NCBI RefSeq assembly: GCF_958295425.1
Contig: NC_081150.1
Span: 7,563,001 to 7,627,000 of the forward strand
Direction of reading: 5' to 3'
DNA: 64,000 nt
Source: Solea solea
Lineage: Eukaryota > Chordata > Actinopteri > Pleuronectiformes > Soleidae
The position numbers and the translations under genes are program-made. Numbering within the stretch: position 1 is the first letter of the stretch; each line of letters starts with the position of its first letter. This document shows, in pieces, positions 50,955 through 63,850 of this stretch. The notes below the pieces were generated by a model. That model was not told where the DNA came from. It did no database searches and saw only the letters and a list, made by a program, of their open reading frames with translations.

Positions 50955-53900
50955 CTACACAGAGATGAGAACAATAAGAGCTGAAATTAGAGGAAAAAAA
51001 AACAGACTGTATCTTGAAACTAGACATAGCTTATCGGTTTGAAAAATAAAAAGTTAGATGAACCATTCTCAGGAGTCACTAGATTCATGGTGTCAATTTT
51101 GGAAATTTAGATGGAAATGGCACAGCTCATATGAGTGGACACGTGTGATTGGCAGTTTTGTCTGTAAATGTATAGTCTGTGTCCGTCCAGTTTCAGAAAC
51201 CAACATAGTACTTGTCCAGTTGTAAATCTGGAGGTTTCCAAACAGGAGTCTGTCGCGACTCACACCAAAAAAAAGTGGACATAAACAAATCAGGTGCATG
51301 TAAATGAATAGTCCTCTATTTTGGCAGAGGCACTTGAAAATGCAAAATGCAAATTCACATTCTTGGTCACCATGGTCATGTCATGTATGGTTTCAGTTTA
51401 CAGTGTATTTAGTGCCAGACTATTTCTTGACTTGGCTCAAAAACTTCCTGCTCCCTGTTGGTTGTGAGTGAACGTCATGGCTGTAAGTGGTCCCAGACAA
51501 AAATCTGACTTTCATTTCTGAATAAATTAAACAAAACATGTGTTAATTAGTACGCTTTAGGTGTTTGCACTATTTATGCTAAGCTAACTGTTTTCTGGCT
51601 CCAGTTTCATATTTCAGATAGATATGAAAGTGATATTGATCTTCACATTAAACTCTCAGCAAGCAGTTGAATAATCAGCCTTTCCCTCAAATGCCAATTT
51701 ATGCCTTTAAAACCCCCACCATTAAATAAATGTCAGAGCTCCGCTGGATTTTGAATCGTCCCATAATAATCAAAAACAAGAATGGAGAGACTTGAAATGA
51801 TATTTGCTGCAGCCAATAGTGGTGAACGTGTGAAACGGTGACAACCTGCTCAAACACAAATGATTAAACGGCACTAATACCTGGATGGGAAAATGAGTTA
51901 TAAACAGTGGTTTTGTATGTCAACATGTAACAAGAGTTAAATTAATATATAAACACATGGAATACAGGATTCAAACATCAAACATATACTGTATGTTATA
52001 TTAATATTCTTCATTTCAACTAACCTGTATGACTGGCTCCTGTGACAGACTCTGTGAACCATTCCTCTTGAATAACATATTCACTCAGACTGCATGTCAC
52101 ATCAACGCTAATGAGATATTTCTAAAATTCTCCTCTTATGTCACATAGAGTCATGTAAGATTCATAATCTCAAATGTAATTGTATAAATTATAACGGGGC
52201 TCCGTCCTCAGCTTTGGCTCCCACACCATAACTCGGAATTAATTAATGCTGTCGCCTCGAATCATGATGAATCTTTAAGAAAAATAAAGTGAATGATAAT
52301 CTTGCAGGAACAAAAAAAAAAAAACTACATCTTGCATATCAAGATCACCGACTCTAGATATTTGCCACTAACGACGACTGAAATGGAGAAAGATTACCGC
52401 GGCTCATTAAAAGTATGTTACAGTGAAGTGTCTAAAAAAGAATGTTCTGCCAATAAATAATACGAAGTAAATAAACGGAACAGTATTTCTGTCCTGTTTT
52501 CTCCTCTTGTTTACCTTGTGTTTGTTCCTGTAGTGCAATTACACAGCTCCACTAGCCTGTGTGGCTATCATTCATGTGATTACAACACTGTTTCTATGAC
52601 AACCGCCACTTCTCCCCCCCGCCATCACATGGTAGCTGGCATGATATGCTGGCAGATTAGATTGTCTCTTGTAAATCTCAATGGTGACGAGCAAAGGACA
52701 GTGAAGCGACACAGGACGCGGCCATGCGGCGCTACTCACTGGGCGGTGGGTCTCGACATTCTCCCTCCTCAAGAGTGACGTCATCGATGGCGATGTCTCC
52801 TTCAATACCTGGTCCACGGATACCTTCCAGTACCACCTGAAGAGAGAGAGAGAAAGAGAGAGAAACAAATGTGAAGAAAAGGAAAATTAGCACTTCCCTA
52901 TGACACACTCTAAAAGTAAGCACAGAGTGCAATTAAGCTAAATTGCCCCATATAAAAAAATAACAGCAGGTGTCAAGTGTTTGTTTTAGTTTTTTAATGT
53001 GATAAAATTTAAAAATAAAAGACTTAGGGAGGTGAACAGTTAGATGCAATTGAATGAAAAAGAAAAAGTGCAGCTGAAGCTATAATTACTTTCCACTACT
53101 GCAGCCGTAAAAGTGATGGAGAATATTGTGGTTCTATATTTGCTACTCACAGAGATTAGGCTTCCTGATGGCAAAGCGTGAGTGATATTGCTTTCTCAAT
53201 AGCAAACAATGTGTATGGATCCCATTTATTTCTTAATATTGAGACGTGTGAGGTACATCATCATGCAGCCCCTGAAGAAACTAATACTTCACTATACAAA
53301 CACAGACAGAGAGGAAAATAAAGGGCAATAGCAGGAATGCTGCAGCATGCGTACGGGAGAAATTACATTCTGTTTGGTCTCACCTGAAAGGACGCTGTCG
53401 GGTGAATGCTTACTTTGGCCTGCTTCCAGCGGTCACCTTGGTTACCACTTAGCGACCAAACGGGTCCCTCAGAGGCTGTTTGGCCCTTTTGCTTTAGGAA
53501 GGCGTTCAGAGTTCCTGTAGGAGAAGGAAAGACACGTGCCATGCAACATCTTATAATAATGATGATTACAATGACGATAATAGTGCTAATTAGAATAAAA
53601 AAAGGAAGAACAACATTAGTGGTAATAACATTGATTAGAATAATATATACTGGACTATTTTTGTGGTAATTACCTTAACGTGGTGCCCTCTTTCCTCCCC
53701 ACGGCGCTCCCAACAACAATACACCTCTATTTAACTAAAGTAGGTCAACAGTACTCAAAGTAACATCTGTCGTCAACATCGTTCAGCATTCTCGCGTATG
53801 TGGAAATGATGAAAACACATAGTTTCTGTGGAAATTTGCCCAGAAACACTACATTTTTCTATATCTAGCCCATTTATAGTATGACTGATGACAGTTAACA

Positions 53901-56900
53901 CCATTGAAGGGTCTACTTTGAGCCTATTCTACCTGCAAATAACATGTAATGCTGCGTAACAGAACATTATCAATGCTGCGTTGACAATGATGCATTTACT
54001 TTGATTTGGTTTGATTAGTATTACTAGCAACATTGTGGGTTGTGTCTTCTTCTTCTTCTTCTTCTTTCTCCTCTTCTTGTTCCTTATTATTATGTATTTT
54101 CACACTTCAAACTGTTTTAGTAGTTATTTTCTCCGACTGAGGTTTATATCAGTGCATGAACTGCTCTTTGTTGAATAATCTGACTCACATCAGTCCGTCT
54201 ATTCATATTTTGAATTTTAATGCATTGCTTTTCAAGCCCACTTCTCCTTTTGGAATAACTTATTTTTTTAATACACCACAGAGTCACCCGCAAACAGCAG
54301 GGGGGGATTTTCAGAGTGAATTTATGTGTCAGAGCATTTACCTCTGTCTCCAGCATCTTACATTTATGTATTCTTTTGTTTTTCGCAGCAGAGCCGACAC
54401 AAAGGTTCAGCTTGGGTCACATGAATTGACACGTTGACTACTTCTGCTTTAAAATAATACAAATGAATTATCACCAGTGGGCATTATCCGATGAGACTTT
54501 TTGGTGAAAGCAAAGGAAACTAGGGTCACATTATTACTAGCATCAAACAATTTCTGCACATCCCAGCGTCCCTTTTCATCTCATCTGCTGCAAAAAACAA
54601 CAGGCTGTCACTGTTGAAACCAACTCTTCACTTGAAAATGTAATATGACAGAGCCACTCCAGCTGAATCCCTGTTTCACCTCTTTAATAACACAGAAATA
54701 CTCTTAGGTCTCTTACTAAGACAAAACACGAGACACGAGACGTAAACTCAAAACTCTCCTCATGTCTGGCCCCGGACTTTGATAAAAAACTGTCAGATGA
54801 TGTCAGATGATGACACCGAGAGCAACCATTTCATCCTCTTCTTCAATTTCACCAATTGTGCCACTTTTTCTGTTCAGCCAGACTGTGTGTATGCATGTGT
54901 GTGTGTGTGGGAGTTGTTGTGAGACAGCAGTTTTAGCACTGAGCCGAAAAGGAGAAGCTTCCAAAGACCCACACCAAGTTGGCATTCACACCACAGTGAA
55001 GCTCTCTGGGGCCACGGCTCTGAAGTCAAGTGAATTTCACAAGAATGGGGGAGCAGCACCTTTGTGCTGACACAACTGATGAGCAAAAACAGCAGCGTCT
55101 ATTACCGCAACCTTGCTTTTGATGCATCTTTTACTCAGCGAGGTGCCTCATTAGTGTACAGCGCTCTTCAAAAGAAATCTCAAAAGGAAACGTGGAGAAG
55201 CTACACTGCGTGTCCCTTTTCGTATTCTCTCATCAGCACAGCACTCACTTTCACCAATGACAGCACAATATCCTGTGAGAGATGAGCTCTTGTACAGAAC
55301 ATGACCCGCGGTTTCATCTAACAGTGAAGTGTTTAGGATGTAGGAGGATTCTTGCTGAGCTGGCTGTCTTGCGTTTTCTTTGAACTCAATGCGATGTAGG
55401 TGGTTGTGTCAGTGTCATCACATCCAGAGCAAAAGGCATGTAGTGTATATTTTCATCTGGAGTTCCCTTTTTTATAGAAATACCTGTGGCAGACAGTTGA
55501 GGTTTAAAACGATCTGAAGATGTGAAAAAGTAAGAAGAAGATCTTGGAAATGTTCAATTATGTGGTAAGGATGGGGCTGAGGCAGCGCCACCCTCCATGC
55601 TAATGAAAGGATGACTTCATTGCTTCTCGGGTCAGACTTAAAACAGACTTAGTTGGTGTGCTTTGCTGCAGACTTAATCCGATAAACAAATGCGACACGG
55701 CCTCCAAAGGCAAACTTTGATGTGGGCTTCACTAATTAAGTGTGACCTTGTCTCAGGTATCCCCCTGCTGGCTGACTATGGGGGAGCTTCTTTAAGCTCT
55801 TTTTTTAGCGCTGCCGTGCCATGACTTGACTGTGACTAACCTCAACAGCAAAGTCCCACAGAGCATCAAACTCCAAGCATTTCAAGGCACATCGGTTCTA
55901 AATAAGAAAACACCTTCAACCACCTCAAAGAAAGTTCTTTTTGAGAAAAGACAAAACAGTAAATGATGCACATACAGTATAGTGCATTATTTTGGACCGT
56001 TTGTCAAAGGCGTGCACTCTCTGCATAAGGAATATCACAGACCAACACTCCCAAGCTCGGGGGCAAATTTCTCTCATGGTTGGAGAGGCAGAATACTAAA
56101 TGGTGCCTTGCTATAGAGGATCTGAGCTGAGTTTCAAGTCCTTGACATTTAGCCCATTCATCATAACATGCCACAGTCTGGGCATGGGCTTCACCACAGA
56201 TGGGGAGGGCAGGGAGGAGAGGGTCTGGCTGGCGATCAATTTGAGCAAATTGGAAATGTCATGGCCTACTCAACCTCGGCAGGGAGCCGAAGGAGCTCTC
56301 ATCTCCCTGCTGAGTCGCCCTCCAACACCTCCACCCTTTCATTTTCTACTTCTCTCCAGATGTTTGGGTCCTTCCCTCCCACCTGGACACGTTCACTCAG
56401 GACTCTCCACTAAGGACGGCTGAAAAAGTAGCCTGGCTTCATTTTAGCCCCATATCCTGAGTCCTGTTGTCAACTTCATGCTAAGTCTAAAAAGGTCATG
56501 TCACCAATTAAAACAATTTAAATTAAAAAAAAGATTTTTATATAATTTATGGATAGTTTGTATTAGCAATTGCAATTTTGTATTACAGTCAATAACCAGG
56601 AGGTGAAGTGAAGGTGAACATAAATAAATAAATACATTTACACTGAGAATTAATAATTTGCAAAAAAAAACAAACACTTTATCTCAAGCTGTGAAAAACA
56701 GTCTCTTACTCAATGGAACATTTTGTTAACCTATTTATATCATGAATGCAAATAAGTATCAAGTAAGCAAGAGAATAGAAATACTGGAACGACAAAATAA
56801 ATAAAAATAAATGGAACAAAAAGGAACAACAGAGAGGAAAAAGAGGAGAGAAAGCTGAGAGGGCTGGAGCGAGAACAGCAGGTCCAGCAGAAGTTCAGAA

Positions 56901-59900
56901 TGAAGCAGGTGGAGGGTGGAGACGACGCTGATACCATCCATGTCTCACTAGATTACTTGGGTAAATACAGCCAAATGCTCACTGTAAACATTTTGTCAAG
57001 AGAGATGAGTGGAGCTGCCAGACGGCTGTGAGTTCAGTCTCACGCAGTTTAATGTTCACGTTTAATGAGCATTAAAAGCACAACTAGTTGTCCCTTCTGC
57101 GTGCTCACTCATTATCCCTCCCTCTTTGTGCTCCGTGCATTTGTACACAGAGGAAACGAGTAAAATATTCTTGGTGATTACTTCAAACAGTCGGGTTGCA
57201 TTTCTAGGCTATATATTTGAGTTTTTTAATGATACCCGATTTGTCAATTAATGCTTTCAATAATCGATGACTAGTCATTAGTTTAGGCCCTAACCATGAC
57301 ACAGCACACCTCAAATCTTTCAGAAAAGTGTCGGCACAGATCTGGCAATTTGCCGTGGGAATAATACACAACTCCTTATATGGACATCCTGTTTATAGGT
57401 CACATATTCAGGCTTTAAAAAATCTTTTTTTTCATCTTCTTATGTGTTGTTGAGTCAAAGTTATGATTAATTGTATATAGCATTTTTAGTAATGATGTAA
57501 AGTAGCGATAATTGTGCAAAAGTCACAAGAAAAACAAGCCAATTTCACAAATTCAAATGGATTTTAAAAATTTTGAGGATATAAGACACTCTATATTGCA
57601 CATTCATATAGCATCTGTATAATACTGTATGCTTAAACATAGTAATGGGAAAAAAAAGCCGCCAGAATGCTCTGCGTTCTGAGGGTTAAGTAATAATCAG
57701 TCCAAAATATGAGCTGAAGACACAATGGTGCTAGACAGTTGATGAGTAGCTATAAAGTGGGAGGTGCAGTGGTTTAAGGCGTTCAAGTGGATGAAAGTGG
57801 GTCCATTAACATCTGCAGATGAATTGCTCGATTAGGCTGGAAGCCAGGCCTCAGCAATCTCATGTTTATTCTCGCCCTCTTCTATTTAGACCAATTCCCA
57901 TCCTTCTTCAAGCTTATCAGTCCAGTCACAACCATGTACCTAAAATGGAGTAGGTTTGACAACAATGACCGACAGAGGAGAAGCCAACAGGAGCGCAGCT
58001 GAAGCATGAACGCTGACATGAAAGGGTGAGTTGAGTTTTAAATGAAGTATGAATTATTTTCCCCGACAAGAAACTGCAGCGTAGTTTTCTGTTGCTGTCT
58101 GACAAAGTGTTCTCGTACCCAGTACGGCCCTGCAACCACACCCAGCGGAGTTTCCCTCACCTGCCTGACGCTGCTGTTGTGCTCAAGAATCCCAAATTCA
58201 CAAACACACAGGCGCCACAAACAGTACACACTCAGACCAGGAGAGTCTGTGGTCGACTGATTAGGTCTCTGGTGAGGGAAACTTAAGAGTCAGACGAAAG
58301 CCGCAGAGCAGCTCCCTCACTCACTCTGCCTTCTTCAAATAGGTCAAACAAGTTTGTTCTACATTCAGAGAGGAATGTGAGAGCTAATGCCCAGAATTTG
58401 TTTACCTACCTTTGTAGGTGTTTGTTTCAAAAATGAGATATGAAACATCTGACAGCTGACTTTAACAGCATTTCTGCATGAAAGCACACAACTCCCCACT
58501 GCTTTCGCCACAGAGATAAACTGTCTGGAAATGACTAAATGTTGCTGAAAGGTGCTACTGCTCTCCTTTTACTTTTCCACTGTGTCAATGCTGTGTTTTC
58601 TGTCTTCTTACACGCACACGCACACGCACGTGCATGAGCATGAGCATGCACGCGCACAAATGCAAGAAAATCCCACTGGGAAACAGGCACTGTAGGTGGC
58701 GAACAGCAATTTCAAGAATCTCATTTATGAGATTATATTTCAAAGACACAGTGATGTCCTACTGGTTCTTGTTGATGGACTTTTTTGTTGAATAAAATCT
58801 GTTGTGGTGTTTCTGCATAGCATATTTAGTTCCGGACAGATTAAAATGCAGCATCTTCAAAACATTCAAAACATTGACGGATTCTTGAAAGAACGAGAGT
58901 AATTATTTGTTCTTCGCGTATTCCCGTGAAAAGAAATAGTCACAAGCTTTTACAGACATTACTTCAAAGCTTAAGACGTAGGTAGCACACAGAGTCTGCA
59001 ACTTACCTATGTGTTTTCCATACATGTGGTAGAAGAAGCCGAAGCAGTAGGCAGGCGGGTTGGTGATACCGTAAGGGTTTTTGGGCGCTACGTTAAAAAA
59101 CGGGCTGACGAGCCGCGCCTGGTCCCCGTCCTTCCGCGGCCTCGATGTCTCGATGTACATGTAGAAACCTTGGAACATAGAAGCTCAGTAAGTGACAAAT
59201 TAATACAAAGTAGCAGAAAGCAAGATTTAGAAGAAGGTAAAATGATCATTATCTTTAAAACTAAAATTATTTAGATTCTAAAAAATAACGGAACATCCTT
59301 AATCATAAAGGCCCAGTGTGTAACACTTGGAGGATTTATTGACATGAACTGAAATGTTACTAAATCCAGATTTACAGTTATATGTCACTATTTCTTCTGT
59401 TTTTCACGGGAATAGCATTATTTTAAGTGTAAGGCTGACCAATTACAACATGCTGCTCTTATGTTGTAGTTTGGTTCATAGGTGTTTGTCAAAGGTAATA
59501 ACTATTGTTGCACATGTATTAAAATGACTGTCTGAGTGGCAAATGCATTTGTCATGCGGTCTTCACACTCTCGCGAGTACACTCCTCTCTCACTGTGCTT
59601 TCTGATACACCAACATCTTTCCAGCACTGTAAACATTGGGATAAAGTGGGGCATCCTCAGTTAGTCAAGCTCAACTGACTTTAAAGATACTCAGTGATAA
59701 CAGGATGGAAATGTAACCTTCCATATCACAGACAAGTAGCAGGGATTTCTATATGAAGGACAGGTCTCCTTTTACTAATAGCAATAACCAGGGGCAAACA
59801 GAGGCGATAACAATGGTGTAACATTTTCACTCCCTCTGTGTGACAGTTGTGAACAGCAGCAGGGATGGCGGTGACTCAAATAGTCCTCTGATTGTGTCTG

Positions 59901-62900
59901 AGCCACATAATCTGAAGCCAATCTCTACGCTGCCACAGGCACACTGAAGGTAGCTGGTGAGTGGCTCCACGCCCCTCCAGCCAACCTCAAATGGAATATC
60001 TCCCTCAGTTGAACCTCATATCAGATAATTATCCGCAGAGAGGAATGGAGCCGGTAATGAAATGCTGGACATTTTGAAACCATTAGGTGATTAAAGCCAA
60101 TACATTATTTACTGCCTCAGCTGCTGCTGCTGCTGCTGCTGCTGCTGCTACAGCAACATAACAGACACTTCTATTCCACAACATCTTCCAGAGGATTTCT
60201 ATGTGAATACATGCTGAAAAGTTAATCCTGCAAACATTTATCTTGTTGATTCATTATCTTTGTTCATGGATACCTTTCTGATGGATTGTGACAAAGGACA
60301 CAGTTTCAATGTTTCCATCTCAGTGGCACTTTTAAATAAATAGACATCATCTCTTGTCACATCATTTAGCAATAACGTGCATTATGGGCGTTTTAGTGTT
60401 TATGCATGGATTATGTATGAAATAACAGAATGCTATCCATCTAAATGAGTGCTTTTAACCAAGTTTCCCATTCCAGTGAGCAGGTGCAGTATTTTTAGTG
60501 TTTGCAATCAATTCCACTTACACCAAACTATGTTTTTGTTTTCTCCTGAAGAATAATATTACAAATGATTTTCCAAATCAATTCTGGCTCCTCTGCCTTA
60601 TGAGGCGACTGTTGTACAAAAACAATGTGCTCAACTGCACGGCGTCACAAGGACAGAGCTGCATAAAGGATGATTTGGATGACAGCAAATCAGTTAATCA
60701 AACAATCACCCAGGGACTCATTCAAGGAATTCATCAGCTGAACTTCAGTGAGCCTCTGATACTAATTGTTTCAAGGTTTCTGTTCACACTCCACACAAGT
60801 GTTTGGTTAAAATAACATATAACAGGGTTCTATTTTCTAGCTAGAGGCCATGTATTAATGTTAATGTGTGAAAAGGTGGTTGAAAACTACAAAAGTGACC
60901 TTGAAACCACACCAATCACAAAGTTTCTTCTTTTTTCTTTGGTCTGCTATTCACTGAGAAACATTTCCATCAGTTCTGAAAGTGTTCAGGCCAATCACCT
61001 CCTTCTATCTAAAGTGGGGTCAGGTTTATGCATTTACTGACAGGTCTGATGAATCCATTATAAAGATGGCATCATTTAAAAAAAAACAACAAAGAAACAG
61101 CAACAAGCAACTAAACGCTGCAGTTTCAACATATTTCTGTTGCTCTTTCTGTTGTGTTCTGCTTCCCAGTCTGCTCTGCTGTGACTGCTTAGAAATCAAA
61201 TTGAAATGAGCAGAACACATACAGGTCTGCATATTGGCCCGGCTATGAAAACACAGTAAATGGGTTTAAAATGACAGCTGCATACATTACATTACATGAA
61301 ACCTGGACTGCTTAGCAGTAAATAGCGTAAAGTAGAAAGCAAATTCTAGTCAGTTGAGAGATGCTGTTGGAAACGATGTATAATTACGACCACTGTGACT
61401 GAAAACTCACTGATCATCAGCAGGAGAGAGGTTTAATGAATGGTCAATAAGACTTTCAGGAATACTTACCCTGCTTGGAGCCACTGCGATCACCACTAGG
61501 CCCCGTGTTGGGAGTATACTTGGTGTCACGGGTAGCTGCACTGTGCCGAGTCCAATCAAAATCATCATTCTTGTCCTGGGTGAACATGCAGATGGGCTCC
61601 TCTTCAAAGCTGCAGTGGAACTCTCCTGGTGAGCGACAGAGCAGAACTGGGCTCTTACGTTCACTTTATTACAAAGAAAAATAGGTATATGCTGCCACGC
61701 TACAGTACAGCGTGTGAGTAGTGTGACACCCTCTGTAAATGTATGAGATTTCCTGGAGTGTCTATGTATCTATGTGTGAGTGTATGAGCAGGTATTGCTC
61801 ATGTTGTGGGGACCAAACTCTGTTAACACAGTCAATTATTAAGGTGATGTTGTATGGTTAGAATGAGGTTAGGGTTAGGTTACAGTTAGGCCAGTAGTAG
61901 TTGTGTTTAAGGTGAGAGTAAATCTCCAGGAAGTGAATCTGAGTCAATATGTGACTGTGTGTCACAGGGTTATACAACAGTTTAGGCCTAATTACACCCT
62001 ATAATCTGGAGAACACCATTTCTAAATGAAGGTGCGACCCCTTGCTGATTGTGATGTCACTGAGTGTGCTTGAATTTCCCAGACAAAGACGTGCAGTTTG
62101 GTTCACTTTAGAAAACAAGACAGAGTGATTGCATGCGTGTGTATCAAAAGTCAGACAGCAGACAGCCCACTACTGAAGCATGATGGATGGCACACACTGC
62201 CCCAGTTAATAATATTAAACTAAATACAAATCTTATTATTTTGAAGGCATTAGCTGCTTCTCGACACAGTGTGACCTGCATGGATCTGAATCAGTTTATC
62301 TGCTAATAGTTCAGGTCTTCTTCTGTGATCAAGAGTGCAACTGGGGCATTTGTCCTTGGATGTGTTGTAGATGCAAAGACTCTTTAATCAATTTTTTAAA
62401 ATTGACCCAGTCTTCCATTTTCTCTCTGTATTGGGTGTACAGGTGGAGACACGAGGTGCCCCCACTTTGCCCTGCCTTCCCCTCCGCTGCTCTCCACGCC
62501 CACTTTGACAGCCATTTTTAAACCACTGGAGTGTGCAGAGGGAGAATGAAAATGTGGATCCACACCCCTCATGAAAAAAGGGTAATTGTTACTCCAGCAT
62601 GAGGTTATAATGGGTCACATGTAAGGCCATGTCGGACAGTGAATATACTAATGGACGGTTGGAAATAGCACGCGTGGGGAACTAGCCCACTCACTTTAAT
62701 TAAGGGGTAAAGGGAATATCGGCAGTGTCAAAACCTCCATTTAATTCATGTAACAAACAAAGAAATGCACCTAACCAGAGGACATGGTGCTGCTGAGCAG
62801 TGTCCTCAAAGAGATAGTAAAAAAAAAGAGATTTTAGATTCAGGATGCAGGCATGTGTTCTGATAAATATTCATTGATTTATTAAAACATAGCTAGGAGC

Positions 62901-63850
62901 AGTTTAGAGTGGTGACCTTGAGAAGAGTAGCTTTTACTCAGGTAATGGAGGGAATGTAGACAGAGGTAGAGTGTGGGTGGATGGACTGAGGGATGCAAGA
63001 GGGCAGTGGTGCTGCGAAGCAGGGAGGAGAAGACAAAGAGATGGAAAGTGAGAGCAAGAGAGAAAGCGGTACCGCAAAGATAGAGTGAAGGCCAGGTTGC
63101 AGACACTCTTCACTCGTCTCCTCACAGATCAGCAAATTTAAATGGGGGTCCAGCTCCTGGTGCTAGACATTGACTCCCCCATCTACTGTGAGCTAAACTA
63201 AATGTTTTTGCATTATCTGCCTGGGAGAAATGGGAGGATTTAGAGGATAGGCAGAGGCAGGAAGAGCAGGTGTGCAGGTAAGATAGTATCTGTCAGGGAT
63301 TTGGATAATGATGCTGGTGATTAGGATCTTGGTTTTAATGCTGGTGATGTTTCTGAGAACATGCAGCAAAAAGCACAACAGCAGTGATTAAGTGAGAAGT
63401 CTCAGGGTGTGAATAATGTGCATTTATTAAGCTTCACCAATGAAATGCATCATGAATGGAAGTTTCCATTAGCACAATTCATGCAAATGTCCTCAAATAC
63501 ACTCAAACAGAGAAAAGAAAAGAAAAAAAACATCTCATGCAAATACTGTGTCCAGAATGTGCAACGTTCTGCAGAGATTTAAAGCTCTTAACGTGTCAGA
63601 TAGCTTAAGGCAGGTTTACTCCTACTTCCTAAAAGGAAGTCTTATTTATCATGCATTATTTAGGTCTACTTAGGAAGATTTCCCAGTGCAGTGTGACATG
63701 TTGAGAGTCAGATCTCTACGGGACGTACTGTGTCGCATCGAGTTTTCTCACTGTTCTCACAGACTGTGGTACGACAGAAGGATCTTTTTCTGACAAGATA
63801 TGCAAAGTGAGGTTCACATTACTACTTACTCAGATGAGGGTTGATGGGAG
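50866..63850 (-). CDS. mdga2: mdga2, 3' part (MAM domain and GPI signal), six exons
   Basis: MAM-domain-containing glycosylphosphatidylinositol-anchored protein. Family members sit on the outer neuronal membrane, bind neuroligins in cis and limit neurexin-dependent synapse formation. Six exons are visible on the minus strand: 63850-63830, 61625-61470, 59168-59007, 53514-53384, 52836-52740 and 50954-50866. All introns are GT-AG, and the joined phases (1-1, 1-1, 1-1, 1-0, 0-1, 1-stop) keep one frame of about 217 residues. The MAM domain has the four expected cysteines (FHC, PIC, AYC, GEC) and the motif [19 protein letters not shown] and APKNPYG favour MDGA2 over MDGA1 (GPGYLGDIAIDD in MDGA1, from memory). 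The immunoglobulin and FN3 regions must lie beyond the right edge. Teleosts can carry two copies (mdga2a and mdga2b), and I cannot say which this is. Confidence 0.93.
50955..52739 (-). other. mdga2 last intron
   Basis: 1,785 bp. Contains a TTAA-MITE relic at about 51555-51700 and an A-rich run near 52311. Nothing else recognised. Confidence 0.8.
51555..51700 (+). mobile_element. MITE relic in mdga2 intron (3' part)
   Basis: TTTATGCTAAGCTAACTGTT, GGCTCCAGTTTCATATTTCA, GATATTGATCTTCACATTAA and ACTCTCAGCAAG match, from memory, the far part of the MITE whose start is seen at 47541-47660. The terminal TTAA end is lost. Confidence 0.6.
52740..52836 (-). CDS. mdga2: mdga2 exon: end of MAM domain
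   Basis: 97 nt, phase 0 in and phase 1 out, encoding [27 protein letters not shown] and RDPPP. It carries the conserved DIAIDDV strand and the last MAM cysteine. The donor is GTGAGT. The acceptor CTTCAG is preceded by a CT-rich tract that is a GA microsatellite on the plus strand (52840-52864). Confidence 0.95.
52840..52864. repeat. (GA)n microsatellite forming a polypyrimidine tract
   Basis: About 25 bp of GA with AAAG interruptions directly upstream, in gene sense, of the acceptor at 52837-52838. Confidence 0.85.
53384..53514 (-). CDS. mdga2: mdga2 exon: MAM domain, central part
   Basis: 131 nt, phase 1 in and phase 0 out, encoding (G)[38 protein letters not shown] and TASFQ. The [14 protein letters not shown] segment is the usual MAM strand with two tryptophans. 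Acceptor CTACAG, donor GTGAGA. Confidence 0.95.
53515..59006 (-). other. mdga2 intron, 5.5 kb
   Basis: The largest intron in the window. It contains a CTT microsatellite (54045-54070), AT-rich DNA and chance frames up to 107 codons (56100-56423) that show no splice or domain support. A CACG/GCACG-rich run occurs near 58612-58650. Confidence 0.7.
54045..54070. repeat. (CTT)n microsatellite
   Basis: Eight or so CTT units. Confidence 0.9.
59007..59168 (-). CDS. mdga2: mdga2 exon: MAM domain, first half core
   Basis: 162 nt, phase 1 in and out, encoding [53 protein letters not shown] and the first base of the next G. It holds the third MAM cysteine and the MAM signature around FFYHMYG. Acceptor TTCCAAG, donor GTAAGT. 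The exon is clearly richer in GC and CpG than the introns around it. Confidence 0.95.
59308..59360 (+). mobile_element. MITE relic, 5' end, in mdga2 intron
   Basis: AAAGGCCCAGTGTGTAACAC then GGAGGATTTATTGACATGAA is the start of the family whose 3' parts occur at 30583-30748 and 47400-47544. Confidence 0.55.
60121..60149. repeat. (CTG)n trinucleotide repeat
   Basis: About ten uninterrupted CTG units in an mdga2 intron (CAG on the gene's sense strand). Confidence 0.95.
61470..61625 (-). CDS. mdga2: mdga2 exon: start of MAM domain
   Basis: 156 nt, phase 1 in and out, encoding [39 protein letters not shown] and [12 protein letters not shown]. It has the first two MAM cysteines and the conserved DFDWTR. 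Acceptor TCACCAG, donor GTAAGT. Confidence 0.95.
61626..63829 (-). other. mdga2 intron, 2.2 kb
   Basis: Near 61801-61910 is a GTTGTGGGGACCAAACTCTG stretch followed by GTTAGGGTTAGG-type units, a recurrent vertebrate repeat form. Minus-strand frames at 62882-63135 overlap one another and lack splice support. Confidence 0.65.
63830..63850 (-). CDS. mdga2: mdga2 21-nt microexon in the linker before the MAM domain
   Basis: TTTTCCACAG precedes and GTAAGT follows a 21-nt exon with phase 1 at both ends, encoding (A)PINPHL and the first base of R, joining to EFHC. The length, phase match and splice sites support it, and a proline-rich hinge is expected just before the MAM domain. Being symmetric, it could be skipped without a frameshift. 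The preceding exon lies outside the window. Confidence 0.75.
   Translation of the reverse strand, partial: LPSTLI

Larger units (their letters stand above)
59169..61469 (-). other. mdga2 intron, 2.3 kb
   Basis: Contains a MITE start at 59308-59360 and a CTG repeat at 60121-60149 (both listed separately). Otherwise no feature recognised. Confidence 0.7.

Noticed and set aside
50708..50974. 88-codon minus-strand frame beginning [12 protein letters not shown]
   Set aside because: Wrong frame over the true mdga2 terminal exon; the spliced phase gives a GPI signal and a stop at 50866 instead.
61801..61910. Interstitial telomere repeat
   Set aside because: Only one or two GGTTAG units in a dispersed repeat, not a TTAGGG array.
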